Shown here: piece by piece, positions 8,475-15,791 of the stretch
Layout: every line of letters starts with the position of its first letter
Position numbering within the stretch: position 1 is the first letter of the stretch
Assembly (NCBI GenBank): GCA_937885345.1
Contig: CAKZZH010000044.1
Location: 1-20,127 of the forward strand
Source: an uncultured Lachnospiraceae bacterium
GTDB lineage: Bacteria; Bacillota; Clostridia; Lachnospirales; Lachnospiraceae
DNA length: 20,127 nucleotides
Direction: 5' to 3'
Program-made: the position numbers and the translations under genes
Notes under the pieces: generated by a model
The model's database searches: none
What the model was told of the DNA's origin: nothing
What the model saw: only the letters and a program-made list of their open reading frames with translations

Positions 8475-9911
8475 TTAGTAATATCCGTTCTTATTGACGT
8501 ATGAAGGTATAAAGACATAGTCAATCGGCTGCACCGACTGTCCTGCTATAAACAGGGACAAATGCAGATGAGCTCCGGTCGAATTGCCGGTAGAACCGAC
8601 ATATCCGATAGTCTGACCTTTCTCTACATACTGACCAACAGATACAGCCATTGAAGATTGATGCGCATACAAACTTACGACACCGCAGCCGTGATCGATC
8701 TGAACGCAGTTACCGTAACCGCCGTAATATTCAGCCATTATAACGGTTCCGGAGTATATTGCTTTAATCTCCGTTCCGTATATGCACCATGATGAAATAT
8801 CAACACCATCATGCAGTCTCCAATCCCCCAAAATAGGATGAAGGCGCATTCCGTAAGGTGATGTTATAACAAGTCCGATATCCGGATAAGGAAGCGGCCA
8901 TGCAAAGCCGCCGGAAAGCCCGATTTCGGCGATTCGCGCCGCCGTATCCGCGTCGGTCGTACCTTTAGCCTGCTCTGCTTCCCATAAAGCTTTAAGCTGT
9001 GCATAAATAGCCTCACTATCTGCAAGATACTGCTCCGCAAGACGCTTAGCTTCCTCTGCATATTCCTCACCGCTGTTAAGATTGGCAAGTGTGGCCTGCT
9101 TCTCAGCCATAACGGCATCCACCGTCTCAAGCTGGGTGGAATAACTTTGCTTATTAATCTCAAGGATCTCTTCCTCTCCTTGAAGAGCAACCTTCTGCTC
9201 TTCGAGCGCTACTTTCTCAGCTTCAAGCGCCGACTTTTCACTTTCAAGATTGGCCTTGTCTATTTCAAGCTGAGCAACCATGAGCTTAATATCTGTCTGA
9301 AGATCCGCAAGCTGCTGAAGCTGTGCTCTGTCATACTCCGTTACCTGATTTATATACTCAGATCTTCCAAGCATCTCTTCAAGGGATTCGGATGAGAAAA
9401 TAAGTTCAAGGAAACTCGATTCACCGGACTCATACATATATTTGATCCTGAGTGACATAGCTTCATAACGCTGCTGTTGCTCGGCATACGCTTCATCAAG
9501 CTCCGCTTCTTTAGCGGCAATATTGGCTTCGGTGGTATTGATGGAAACCTGTTTGGTATCTATTTCAATCTGTTTTGCGTCGATCTCTGCCTGCTTGTTT
9601 TCAATCTCTGCCTGCTTATTTAAAATAAGTGTATAGGTATAATTAAGATCGCTCGTAAGAGAAGATGCCATACCGTCAAGCGTTGCTATGTATGTCTGCG
9701 TGTCGCTCTTTTCCTGCTGGATCTGGCTGATCTGTCCGTTAATCTCATCAAGCTTGTTCTTGGCGGCTTCAACGTTCTGCCTGGCCTCCTCAAGTTCTGC
9801 CTCATCAGTAGCATAAACGGGTATTTTATCGGCGGTAGCGGGCGATATGGCAAACGCACTCACTACGATACCAAGTGCAATTGCGATCATTCTGTAATAT
9901 TTCTTCTTCAA
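8475..9911 (-). CDS. Secreted coiled-coil M23 (LytM/EnvC-like) peptidoglycan hydrolase
   Basis: The start is TTG at 9909-9911, supported by AAGGAG 8 bases upstream; the nearby in-frame-looking ATG runs into a stop at once. Residues 1-34 form a signal peptide (KKK n-region, hydrophobic core, likely cleavage after PVYA or in the ATA region). Residues ~38-320 are long coiled coil, including six tandem seven-residue units at 98-139. The M23 domain occupies ~335-465 with metal ligands His367, Asp371 (HDGVD) and His450, plus His417 and His448 (GAHLH) as further active-site residues. This coiled-coil plus LytM layout is that of EnvC/CwlO/PcsB-type partners activated through FtsX. The gene sits 25 bases after ftsX, consistent with such a role. 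An intact metal site suggests a real endopeptidase rather than an inert activator. Confidence 0.94.
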   Translation of the reverse strand: MKKKYYRMIAIALGIVVSAFAISPATADKIPVYATDEAELEEARQNVEAAKNKLDEINGQISQIQQEKSDTQTYIATLDGMASSLTSDLNYTYTLILNKQAEIENKQAEIDAKQIEIDTKQVSINTTEANIAAKEAELDEAYAEQQQRYEAMSLRIKYMYESGESSFLELIFSSESLEEMLGRSEYINQVTEYDRAQLQQLADLQTDIKLMVAQLEIDKANLESEKSALEAEKVALEEQKVALQGEEEILEINKQSYSTQLETVDAVMAEKQATLANLNSGEEYAEEAKRLAEQYLADSEAIYAQLKALWEAEQAKGTTDADTAARIAEIGLSGGFAWPLPYPDIGLVITSPYGMRLHPILGDWRLHDGVDISSWCIYGTEIKAIYSGTVIMAEYYGGYGNCVQIDHGCGVVSLYAHQSSMAVSVGQYVEKGQTIGYVGSTGNSTGAHLHLSLFIAGQSVQPIDYVFIPSYVNKNGYY

Positions 9912-9936
9912 AAAATCATCTCCTTAAAACTTAAAC

Positions 9937-10848
9937 CTACTTGCTTAAGTTACGTGACACCGAGATAATACTTCCGATAAGGCCCAGTCCTATTCCGAGA
10001 ACGAGCGCAACCGGAGTGAATTTGGTCATAAACTCCATAACCGGTATAAAATCAAGAATACCTGCTATGAAATTGAATTTGCTGATAAGAAAATCCGTCA
10101 TATTCTCGTAAAGTGCGAATACGATTATAAGTGGGATCACACATCCGATAAGTCCGATGATTATTCCCTCAACGATAAAAGGTGCTCTGATAAAGCCGTT
10201 GCGCGCTCCCAGAAGCCTCATGATATCGATTTCTTTACGCCTTACGGATATTCCGGTGGAAATGGTATTGTTGATCAGGAAAAGTGCGATAAGGAGCAAA
10301 ATAATAAGTATGAAGGCCGATACAATACCGACAAGCTTGCTGATCTCAGTGAGCGAGTCTGCGGTAACCTCCGAACTGTTGACTCTTCTTACACCTTGAA
10401 GGTTGCTGATATATGAAACCAGCGATTTCTGCATCGCGGAATCATTAAAATAAACCTCATATGACTGTGAATCGGCCAGAGGATTGTCGTCTCCGAAGCC
10501 TTCCGCAAGATAGAGATATTCCTCTCCGAGATAATCCTCCTTGTACTGCTCCCACGCCTCTTCCGCCGAGGTAAAATGCACAACCGTAACTTCGTTGCGC
10601 GATTTGATTTCTTTACCTATGATCTCGATCTCTTCATCGGTGATGCCTTCATCAAAAAAGACTTTAACACAGAGACTGTCCGACATACGGTTTACCATGT
10701 ACTGAAGATTGCTGGTAACAGCATATACAAGACCAAGAATAAAAATGCAAAGCGACATGGTAGCAACAGATGCAAGCGAGAAGCTTCTGTTCCTTCCGAT
10801 ATTCTTAAAGCCTTGCACGATGCAATAACCAAGGGATTTAAATTTCAT
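9937..10848 (-). CDS. ftsX: Cell division ABC transporter permease FtsX
   Basis: Membrane half of FtsEX, which uses cytoplasmic ATP hydrolysis to drive extracellular wall hydrolases rather than to transport a solute. The 303 residues show the family topology. A cytoplasmic N-terminus (KNIGRNRSFSLASVATMS) leads into TM1 at about 25-45, then a large extracellular domain to about 165 (rich in Asp/Glu), then three C-terminal membrane segments with the FtsX motif RRKEIDIMRLLGARNGFIRAPF between TM2 and TM3. The ATG overlaps ftsE by 11 bases (ATGAAATTTAA) and GGGAGG lies upstream inside ftsE, so the two are translationally coupled. The downstream M23 hydrolase is the probable partner of the extracellular loop. 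Confidence 0.96.
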   Translation of the reverse strand: MKFKSLGYCIVQGFKNIGRNRSFSLASVATMSLCIFILGLVYAVTSNLQYMVNRMSDSLCVKVFFDEGITDEEIEIIGKEIKSRNEVTVVHFTSAEEAWEQYKEDYLGEEYLYLAEGFGDDNPLADSQSYEVYFNDSAMQKSLVSYISNLQGVRRVNSSEVTADSLTEISKLVGIVSAFILIILLLIALFLINNTISTGISVRRKEIDIMRLLGARNGFIRAPFIVEGIIIGLIGCVIPLIIVFALYENMTDFLISKFNFIAGILDFIPVMEFMTKFTPVALVLGIGLGLIGSIISVSRNLSK

Positions 10849-11524
10849 AGTCCAGATTACCTCCCTTGCGATCGTAGGTTATCGAACCATCATAAATATT
10901 AATGGTCCTCTTGCGCATGGCGTTTACGATTTCCATATTGTGAGTAACGACAATGACCGTTGTTCCCTGGCTGTTTGCATTCTCAAGAAGTTTCATTACT
11001 TCCCAGGAATTGGCCTCATCAAGATTACCTGTGGGCTCGTCGCAAAGAAGTATTCTGGGCTTATTGATAAGCGCTCTTGCAATAGCAACACGCTGCTGCT
11101 CGCCACCGGACAATTCCTTAGGAAGTGCTTTGTGTTTGCCCATAAGATCGACCATTGAAAGCATGGCATATACACGCTGCTTAATATTTCTGTTTGAAGC
11201 CTCAACAGCCTTCTGCGCAAAAGCAACGTTATCATATACATCGCGGTCTTCGAGGAGTCTGAAATCCTGAAAAACCGTACCGATCTCTCTTCTCAGCTTA
11301 TATATCCTGTTCTTGGGAATCCTGGCAATATTCCTGCCGTTAATCATAATGCTTCCCGAGGTAGGTTTAGTCTCCCTGAGAAGCAGTCTTATAAGGGTTG
11401 ATTTACCCGATCCGCTCACACCGGTGATAAAAACGAATTCACCATCATCGATGTGAAGCGAAATATTATTAAGTGCAGGCGTATTCTTGGAATACGTTTT
11501 ACAAACATTCTGTAAATCTATCAT
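10838..11524 (-). CDS. ftsE: Cell division ATP-binding protein FtsE
   Basis: ABC ATPase partner of FtsX. In the 228 residues: Walker A GVSGSGKST (35-43), Q-loop Gln86 in VFQDFRLL, signature LSGGEQQRVAIARAL from 138, Walker B ILLCDEP (158-164) with TGNLD, and switch His in VVTHN. The family-typical FQDFRLLEDRDVYDNVAF stretch separates FtsE from generic LolD-type ATPases. Its ATG shares one base with the stop of the upstream regulator gene (TAATG), and its 3' end overlaps ftsX by 11 bases, so regulator, ftsE and ftsX are one translationally linked unit. Confidence 0.97.
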   Translation of the reverse strand: MIDLQNVCKTYSKNTPALNNISLHIDDGEFVFITGVSGSGKSTLIRLLLRETKPTSGSIMINGRNIARIPKNRIYKLRREIGTVFQDFRLLEDRDVYDNVAFAQKAVEASNRNIKQRVYAMLSMVDLMGKHKALPKELSGGEQQRVAIARALINKPRILLCDEPTGNLDEANSWEVMKLLENANSQGTTVIVVTHNMEIVNAMRKRTINIYDGSITYDRKGGNLDYEI

Positions 11525-12612
11525 TAGTAATCGAGTGTCTCCATATATTTCATGTATTTAACGACCATAAGTGCAATCTTAAATGTGATGGCATCCTCGA
11601 AAACACGAAGGTCAAGCCCTGTGCTCTTCTGAATCTTATCAAGTCTGTATACAAGCGTGTTACGATGGATAAAGAGCTGTCTGGAAGTCTCCGATACATT
11701 AAGGCTGTTCTCGAAGAATTTGTTGATCGTGGACAAAGTCTCTTCATCGAAATCATCAGGTCCCTTGTCGGGGAAAATCTCCTTGATGAACATTTTACAA
11801 AGAGGCAGGGGAAGCTGATAAATAAGTCGACCTATACCGAGATTACCGTATGCAACGACATTACGGTCGGCATAGAAAATCTTGCCGACATCGAGCGCCA
11901 TCTTGGCTTCCTTGTAGGAACGGGATACTTCTTTGAGAGAATTGACAACGGTACCGATAGCGATATGAACGCTGCTCATTGCTTCGGCATTAAGCGTATC
12001 AAGAACTGTCATTGCCATCTGCTCAATCTCCTTGAAACCTTCGCCTGCCTTAACTTCACGCACGATTATGATATTCTTTTCATCGACTGCAGTTATAAAA
12101 TCCTTATTTCTCGTTGCAAATAAGGTTCTGGTTGTCTCAAGCGCCGAACTGTCTTTCTCATGCTTGGTCTCGATTATATAAACAACTCTCTTGGATTCGG
12201 TGTCAATGTGAAGCTTCTTGGCCCTGTTATAGATATCTACAAGAAGGAGGTTATCAAGAAGCAGATTCTTGATAAAATTATCCTTGTCAAATCGCTCCTT
12301 GTATGCCACGAGAAGACCCTGTATCTGGAAGGCCGCCATTTTACCGACTATGTACACATCATCACTGTTGCCCGTGGCAAGAAGGACATATTCAAGCTTG
12401 CCATCATCAAAAACCTTGAAAAACTGGTGCCCGGAAACGACCTGACTGTCCGCCGGTGATTTAATAAAAGTAAGCACCGCTTCCTCAAAATTACCCACAT
12501 CCTTGGATGTCGACGCTATAACCTTGGCATCCGTGTCAAGAATTATAAGGTCAGCCCTTGTTATCCCCTTAATACCGTCAATAGTATTCTGTAAAATCTG
12601 ATTGGAAATCAT
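11524..12612 (-). CDS. CdaR/PucR-family transcriptional regulator
   Basis: The 362-residue protein has a likely N-terminal sugar-diacid-recognition-type sensor segment (residues ~1-130, starting ISNQILQNTIDGIKGITRADLIIL). A central region follows, and then a C-terminal PucR-type helix-turn-helix at about 303-335 (NVSETSRQLFIHRNTLVYRLDKIQ). The HTH with HRNTLxYRLxKI is diagnostic of the PucR C-terminal domain; the N-terminal assignment is weaker. Characterised relatives sense small acids or purine breakdown products, but the ligand here cannot be read from sequence. AAAAGGAG precedes the ATG, and a near-consensus promoter lies 43-71 bases upstream. As first gene of the ftsEX-uvrBA-guaA run, overlapping ftsE by one base, it could couple wall-cleavage genes to a metabolic cue; that role is inference. 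Confidence 0.88.
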   Translation of the reverse strand: MISNQILQNTIDGIKGITRADLIILDTDAKVIASTSKDVGNFEEAVLTFIKSPADSQVVSGHQFFKVFDDGKLEYVLLATGNSDDVYIVGKMAAFQIQGLLVAYKERFDKDNFIKNLLLDNLLLVDIYNRAKKLHIDTESKRVVYIIETKHEKDSSALETTRTLFATRNKDFITAVDEKNIIIVREVKAGEGFKEIEQMAMTVLDTLNAEAMSSVHIAIGTVVNSLKEVSRSYKEAKMALDVGKIFYADRNVVAYGNLGIGRLIYQLPLPLCKMFIKEIFPDKGPDDFDEETLSTINKFFENSLNVSETSRQLFIHRNTLVYRLDKIQKSTGLDLRVFEDAITFKIALMVVKYMKYMETLDY

Positions 12613-12654
12613 TCGCTGTTCTCCTTTTCAGTTATGTACTACACATTCCCTAAT

Positions 12655-12683
12655 ATTTTACATCATATACGGTAAAATGGCAA
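12655..12683 (-). promoter_or_regulatory. Sigma-A-type promoter of the regulator-ftsEX-uvrBA-guaA unit
   Basis: On the minus strand TTGCCA (12678-12683) is followed after exactly 17 bases by TAAAAT (12655-12660), close to the TTGACA/TATAAT consensus. The start point would be near 12648, about 35 bases before the ATG at 12612. It begins within 10 bases of the upstream terminator's U-tract, as expected for an independent unit. Confidence 0.65.
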
Positions 12684-12684
12684 A

Positions 12685-12721
12685 TAAAAAAGATGTATGC
12701 CACCTTGCGATGACATACATC
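12685..12721 (-). terminator. Intrinsic terminator of the sugar ABC ATPase gene
   Basis: Arms 12692-12704 and 12709-12721 form a 13-bp stem with two G·U pairs closed by a GCAA tetraloop (minus-strand RNA). It is followed at once by TTTTTT at 12691-12686. This is a textbook rho-independent terminator 36 bases after the ATPase stop codon. Confidence 0.92.
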
Positions 12722-12756
12722 CTGAAAGTTATTTATTATCCCGAAACAGTAGGTGA

Positions 12757-13869
12757 TCAGTGAAGAACTACCTGCTCTGTCTCCTTATCGAATATATGAA
12801 GCTTTGTAAGATCAAGTGCAAGCTTGATCGTATCTCCGGGACGAGCTGTTGTACGAGGGTTAACTCTTGCTGTACAGCTGTACTGGTCAACATCGAAGTA
12901 GAGGAATACTTCGGCACCGAGAAGCTCGTAAACCTTGATCGTAGCTTCGATTACGCTATCAGGTGTAGAGTTGATCGCAATCTCAGAATCATTAAGGTCC
13001 TCAGGACGGATACCCATGATAACGGTCTTATCAACATATCCCTTATCGATAAGGATCTTGCCCTTGCCCTCGGGAAGCTTGATCGAGTTGCTGCCGAACA
13101 TAAGAACAACATCATTACCTGACTGAACAACCTTAGCATCAACAAGGTTCATCTGAGGTGATCCGATGAATCCCGCAACGAATACGTTGTTAGGCTTGTC
13201 ATAGAGATTCTGAGGTGTATCAACCTGCTGGATGATACCATCCTTAAGAACAACGATCCTTGTACCAAGTGTCATAGCCTCGGTCTGGTCATGTGTTACG
13301 TAGATGATCGTTGCCTGAAGTCTCTGATGAAGCTTCTGGATCTCAATTCTCATCTGTACACGGAGCTTTGCATCGAGGTTTGAAAGAGGCTCGTCCATAA
13401 GGAATACCTTAGGATTACGAACGATGGCACGACCCATCGCAACTCTCTGTCTCTGTCCACCGGAAAGAGCCTTGGGCTTACGATCGAGGAGCTGCTCGAT
13501 ACCAAGGATCTTAGCTGCCTCGTGAACCTTCTTATCAATCTCTGCCTTAGGTCTTCTTCTGAGCTTAAGACCGAAGGACATGTTATCATAAACTGTCATA
13601 TGAGGATACAGAGCGTAGTTCTGGAATACCATCGCGATATCTCTGTCCTTAGGCTCTACATCGTTAACAAGCTTGTCACCGATCCAAAGCTCACCTGATG
13701 TGATCTCCTCGAGACCTGCGATCATACGAAGTGTTGTAGATTTACCACAACCTGAAGGTCCTACGAAGATGATGAATTCCTTATCCTCAACGTTAAGGTT
13801 GAAATCTTTAACGGCTTCAAATCCGTTAGGGTACTTTTTGCAAATATTCTTAAGAGAAAGACTTGCCAT
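12757..13869 (-). CDS. UgpC/MsmK-type sugar ABC transporter ATP-binding protein
   Basis: Cytoplasmic ATPase of the CUT1 carbohydrate-importer family. Visible: Walker A GPSGCGKST (37-45), Q-loop Gln83 (FQNYALYPHMTV), LSGGQRQRVAMGRA (from 135), Walker B FLMDEP (156-161), H-loop THDQTEAMT, and a C-terminal TOBE/regulatory domain (GIRPEDL; from ~240) that in relatives binds regulators. The start is ATG 13869, 370 residues, because AGGAGG at 13875-13880 sits five bases upstream; an in-frame ATG 33 bases earlier has no such site. No permease or binding protein lies nearby and the gene has its own terminator, so it is probably a shared ATPase serving several sugar importers, as MsmK/MsiK do. The gene symbol is left open because msmK and ugpC cannot be told apart. 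Confidence 0.94.
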   Translation of the reverse strand: MASLSLKNICKKYPNGFEAVKDFNLNVEDKEFIIFVGPSGCGKSTTLRMIAGLEEITSGELWIGDKLVNDVEPKDRDIAMVFQNYALYPHMTVYDNMSFGLKLRRRPKAEIDKKVHEAAKILGIEQLLDRKPKALSGGQRQRVAMGRAIVRNPKVFLMDEPLSNLDAKLRVQMRIEIQKLHQRLQATIIYVTHDQTEAMTLGTRIVVLKDGIIQQVDTPQNLYDKPNNVFVAGFIGSPQMNLVDAKVVQSGNDVVLMFGSNSIKLPEGKGKILIDKGYVDKTVIMGIRPEDLNDSEIAINSTPDSVIEATIKVYELLGAEVFLYFDVDQYSCTARVNPRTTARPGDTIKLALDLTKLHIFDKETEQVVLH

Positions 13870-14126
13870 ATTTACCTCCTTCATAAAATGTGCTTGACGC
13901 ACTTCTTTTTAATCATGTCGGCGCACAAATCACGCCGAAAGCCTTTTATAATATACTCCCTCGTCGCATAAAATGCCATATACCAAATTAACAAAAAAAA
14001 ATTGCGGTTTTTGACATTTTGCATATTCCCAAAAAAATTGCACAAAAAGGTGCTGCTCGAAATGTGAAATTTGCCTATTGATTTGTGGAATGATTGTATT
14101 TTAGAGGGATAATCCGAGAATTTATG

Positions 14127-14163
14127 TTGACCCGGTTAAAAATTTGATTCATAATGACGATAT
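14127..14163 (+). promoter_or_regulatory. Overlapping sigma-A-like and sigma-28-like promoters of the yjfB-like gene
   Basis: Sigma-A reading: TTGACC (14127-14132), 17 bases, CATAAT (14150-14155), each one mismatch from consensus. Sigma-28 (SigD/FliA) reading: TAAAAATT (14137-14144), 11 bases, GACGATAT (14156-14163), 6/8 matches to each half of TAAAGTTT-N11-GCCGATAA with exact spacing. They overlap, so one may be fortuitous; the motility-family product favours the sigma-28 reading. Confidence 0.6.
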
Positions 14164-14189
14164 AAGTACTGAGGTATAAGCAATCTCGA

Positions 14190-14211
14190 TCGCAGGGGAT
14201 GGCCCTGACGA
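14190..14211 (+). promoter_or_regulatory. Leader hairpin before the yjfB-like SD, possible CsrA site
   Basis: CAGGG (14193-14197) pairs with CCCTG (14203-14207) around the loop GATGG. TCG/CGA extends the stem across one bulged A (14208). The apical GGGGATGG contains a GGA near and in the loop, the feature recognised by CsrA, which represses flagellin translation in motile Firmicutes. It lies seven bases before AAAGGAG (14218-14224). CsrA binding is inferred only. Confidence 0.45.
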
Positions 14212-14233
14212 AGCGGTAAAGGAGATGACATCC

Positions 14234-14410
14234 ATGGATATCATGCAGTTATCATCAAGCTGGACCGGCGCTACACTTGCCGATCAGGTATCACTTAAGG
14301 TACTTGATATGGCTATGGAGCAGAATGAGGTCCTCAGCGAAGGTATGACCAAAGTCATGGAAGCATCCGTGAATCCGTCTGTTGGCGGCAACATCGATAT
14401 TTCCGTGTAA
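14234..14410 (+). CDS. YjfB-family putative motility protein (58 residues)
   Basis: The start is ATG 14234, since AAAGGAG at 14218-14224 lies nine bases before it; the other ATG at 14225 directly abuts the SD and is unusable. The protein has a hydrophilic helical body (TLADQVSLKVLDMAMEQNEVLSEGMTKVMEASVNP) and ends in VGGNIDISV, which I recognise as the C-terminal signature of YjfB-like small proteins annotated as putative motility proteins. Molecular role is unknown. It is a single-gene unit, divergent from the sugar ATPase and convergent with ridA, and the only plus-strand gene in this region. The sigma-28-like promoter and hairpin leader support membership of a flagellar regulon although no flagellar gene is present in the window. 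Confidence 0.8.
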   Translation: MDIMQLSSSWTGATLADQVSLKVLDMAMEQNEVLSEGMTKVMEASVNPSVGGNIDISV

Positions 14411-14451
14411 AATGTTCATACCTCGGTCGTTTATGGCAAGCCGCCCTGCGC

Positions 14452-14467
14452 GGCCGCCTAAGCGGCC
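14452..14467. other. GC-rich hairpin between convergent yjfB-like gene and ridA
   Basis: GGCCGC (14452-14457) and GCGGCC (14462-14467) form a perfect 6-bp stem with loop CTAA, three bases past the ridA stop. Neither side has a U-run. It could act as a weak bidirectional stop or a 3'-end stabiliser. Confidence 0.45.
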
Positions 14468-14470
14468 CGC

Positions 14471-14857
14471 CTACTTCGCTACGATTGCCTCAACTTCGAG
14501 AAGGACATCCTTCGGAAGTCTTGCAACTTCGACGCAGGATCTCGCAGGATAAGGCGTCGTAAAATACTTCGCATAAATCTCGTTTATCACTCCGAAATCA
14601 TCCATATTCTTGATAAACACAGTGGTCTTAACCACCTTGTCAATGCTCTGTCCGCTTGCTTCAATAAGATTCCTGAGATTGGTGAAAGCCTGATTTGCCT
14701 GAGCCTCAACGCCTTCGGGGATTTTACCGGTTGCGGGATCTACAGGGATCTGACCGGATGTAAATACAAATCCTCCTACATCCGTGCAGGCGTCAATTGC
14801 CTGTGAATAAGGACCGATGGCTGCGGGAGCCTTGTCCGTGCTGATTACTTTTGTCAT
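14471..14857 (-). CDS. ridA: RidA/YjgF-family enamine/imine deaminase
   Basis: Small cytosolic trimer that hydrolyses reactive enamine/imine intermediates such as 2-aminoacrylate released by PLP enzymes. The 128 residues match the family length. Substrate-site residues are visible: Tyr18 in GPYSQA, the key Arg106 in PARSCVEVARLPKD, and Glu121 in EVEAIV; family hallmarks FTSGQIPVDP and KTTVFIKNMDDF are also present. AGGAGG lies seven bases before the ATG. It is 52 bases after cvfB on the same strand, with no clear terminator between, so it probably ends a thioesterase-cvfB-ridA unit. A functional link with those genes is not obvious. Confidence 0.96.
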   Translation of the reverse strand: MTKVISTDKAPAAIGPYSQAIDACTDVGGFVFTSGQIPVDPATGKIPEGVEAQANQAFTNLRNLIEASGQSIDKVVKTTVFIKNMDDFGVINEIYAKYFTTPYPARSCVEVARLPKDVLLEVEAIVAK

Positions 14858-14909
14858 ATTGCATCCTCCTTGTATTGTTATTTATGACTGTTTTTCGTTA
14901 TGTCGATGT

Positions 14910-15731
14910 CTATTTAAGACTGATCTCATCAGGTGTGATGGTTATTTTACCTTGTTTCATAAGCCTTCCGCAGGCACGTTTGAAAGCTGATTTGCTCATT
15001 TCGAAGCAGTTCCTTATCTCATCCGGGGCACTCGCGTCGCCGTAGGGGAGCTTTCCGCCGCTCTCGCTTAACATTCGTAAAATATTCTCTCCATCCTCAT
15101 CAAGCTGCATATACGCATCTTTGCGCGTTCTAAGGCGAAGTTTTCCGTCCGGCGTCACCTCTGCGACTGTGGCGCTTACTTCATCGCCGATTTCGATATT
15201 CCCGTAGTACTCTCTCGCGGGAATAAGGCCCTGATACCTGCCGTCAACGGCGATAAACATACCGAATTTGTCAATATGCTCGTACGCAAAACCCGTAACC
15301 TCGTCGCCTGCCTTATAATCGGCAGAGGTCTCAAGTTCGTGATATACCTTCATCGACGCCGAAAGCCTGCTGCTCTTGTCGATATAAAGTCTTACAAGAT
15401 AGCTGCGCCCCTTTTTTACCTTGCAGGTCTGCTCCTTAAATGGCAGAAAAAGGTCCTTCTCAAGCCCCCAGTCAAGGAATGCGCCGATGTCCGTAACATC
15501 CTTAACGCCGAGGCGTGCGAGCTTACCAAGCTCGATAAAAGGCCTTTTGGTCGTAGCTATAAGCCTGTCCTTTGAATCCTTGTAAACAAAGACTTCAACC
15601 GAATCCCCTATTTCAAGGTCCTCGGCATATTTGGAAGGAAGAAGGACATTCTCATCCTTCGTTCCGAGATATACGCCAAAGTCCGTTTTCTTAACAACCA
15701 TAAGAGGTTGCATTTTACCAAGTTCTATCAT
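14910..15731 (-). CDS. cvfB: CvfB-family S1-domain RNA-binding protein
   Basis: The 273 residues contain tandem S1-like β-barrels followed by a winged-helix end, the layout of CvfB/YitL. The first barrel is QPLMVVKKTDFGVYLG…NVLLPSKYA at ~8-60. The second contains VKDVTDIGAFLDWGLEKDLFLPF. The third is GFAYEHIDKFGMFIAVDGRYQGLIPAREYYGNIEIGDEV. The winged helix at ~210-273 includes MSKSAFKRACGRLMKQGKITI. Staphylococcal CvfB influences virulence-gene expression and binds RNA; function in clostridia is not established. The first ATG is kept because the protein aligns there with the family N-terminus, although the SD upstream is weak (GGTAAG). It lies between the thioesterase and ridA, 60 and 52 bases away. 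Confidence 0.9.
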   Translation of the reverse strand: MIELGKMQPLMVVKKTDFGVYLGTKDENVLLPSKYAEDLEIGDSVEVFVYKDSKDRLIATTKRPFIELGKLARLGVKDVTDIGAFLDWGLEKDLFLPFKEQTCKVKKGRSYLVRLYIDKSSRLSASMKVYHELETSADYKAGDEVTGFAYEHIDKFGMFIAVDGRYQGLIPAREYYGNIEIGDEVSATVAEVTPDGKLRLRTRKDAYMQLDEDGENILRMLSESGGKLPYGDASAPDEIRNCFEMSKSAFKRACGRLMKQGKITITPDEISLK

Positions 15732-15772
15732 TTCTTACCAACCGTTTCTTAAAACACAACTCGCGCAACAAA

Positions 15773-15787
15773 GCCGGATAGGCCGGC
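15773..15787 (-). other. GC-rich hairpin after the thioesterase gene
   Basis: GCCGG (15773-15777) pairs with CCGGC (15783-15787) around a 5-base loop, four bases past the thioesterase stop. On the minus strand only TTTGTT follows, so termination would be weak. Confidence 0.4.
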
Positions 15788-15791
15788 GCAC

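Larger units (their letters stand above)
13870..14233. other. Gene-poor divergent regulatory spacer (~360 bases)
   Basis: No supported ORF. Toward the ATPase there are a perfect 6-bp inverted repeat TCGGCG/CGCCGA (13918-13938) in the presumed leader and a weak minus-strand -10-like TATTAT (13948-13953) with no convincing -35. The middle holds several A-tracts. AAAAAAATTGC occurs twice, at 13995-14005 and 14031-14041, 36 bases apart, suggesting curved DNA or paired binding sites. The right part carries the yjfB promoter and leader, listed separately. Confidence 0.55.

Noticed and set aside
13870..13902. 33-base N-terminal extension of the sugar ATPase
   Set aside because: It contains the AGGAGG ribosome site used by ATG 13869 and adds residues not typical of the family.
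14011..14039. TTGACA at 14011 as a plus-strand promoter
   Set aside because: No acceptable -10 occurs 16-18 bases downstream (AAAATT), and no gene starts nearby.
14225..14233. Upstream ATG of the yjfB-like gene
   Set aside because: It begins directly at the end of AAAGGAG, leaving no spacing for ribosome binding; the ATG at 14234 has a nine-base spacing and matches the family N-terminus.
14155..14233. c-di-GMP (GEMM) riboswitch in the yjfB-like leader
   Set aside because: The leader is too short and lacks the conserved aptamer core; only one bulged hairpin is present.
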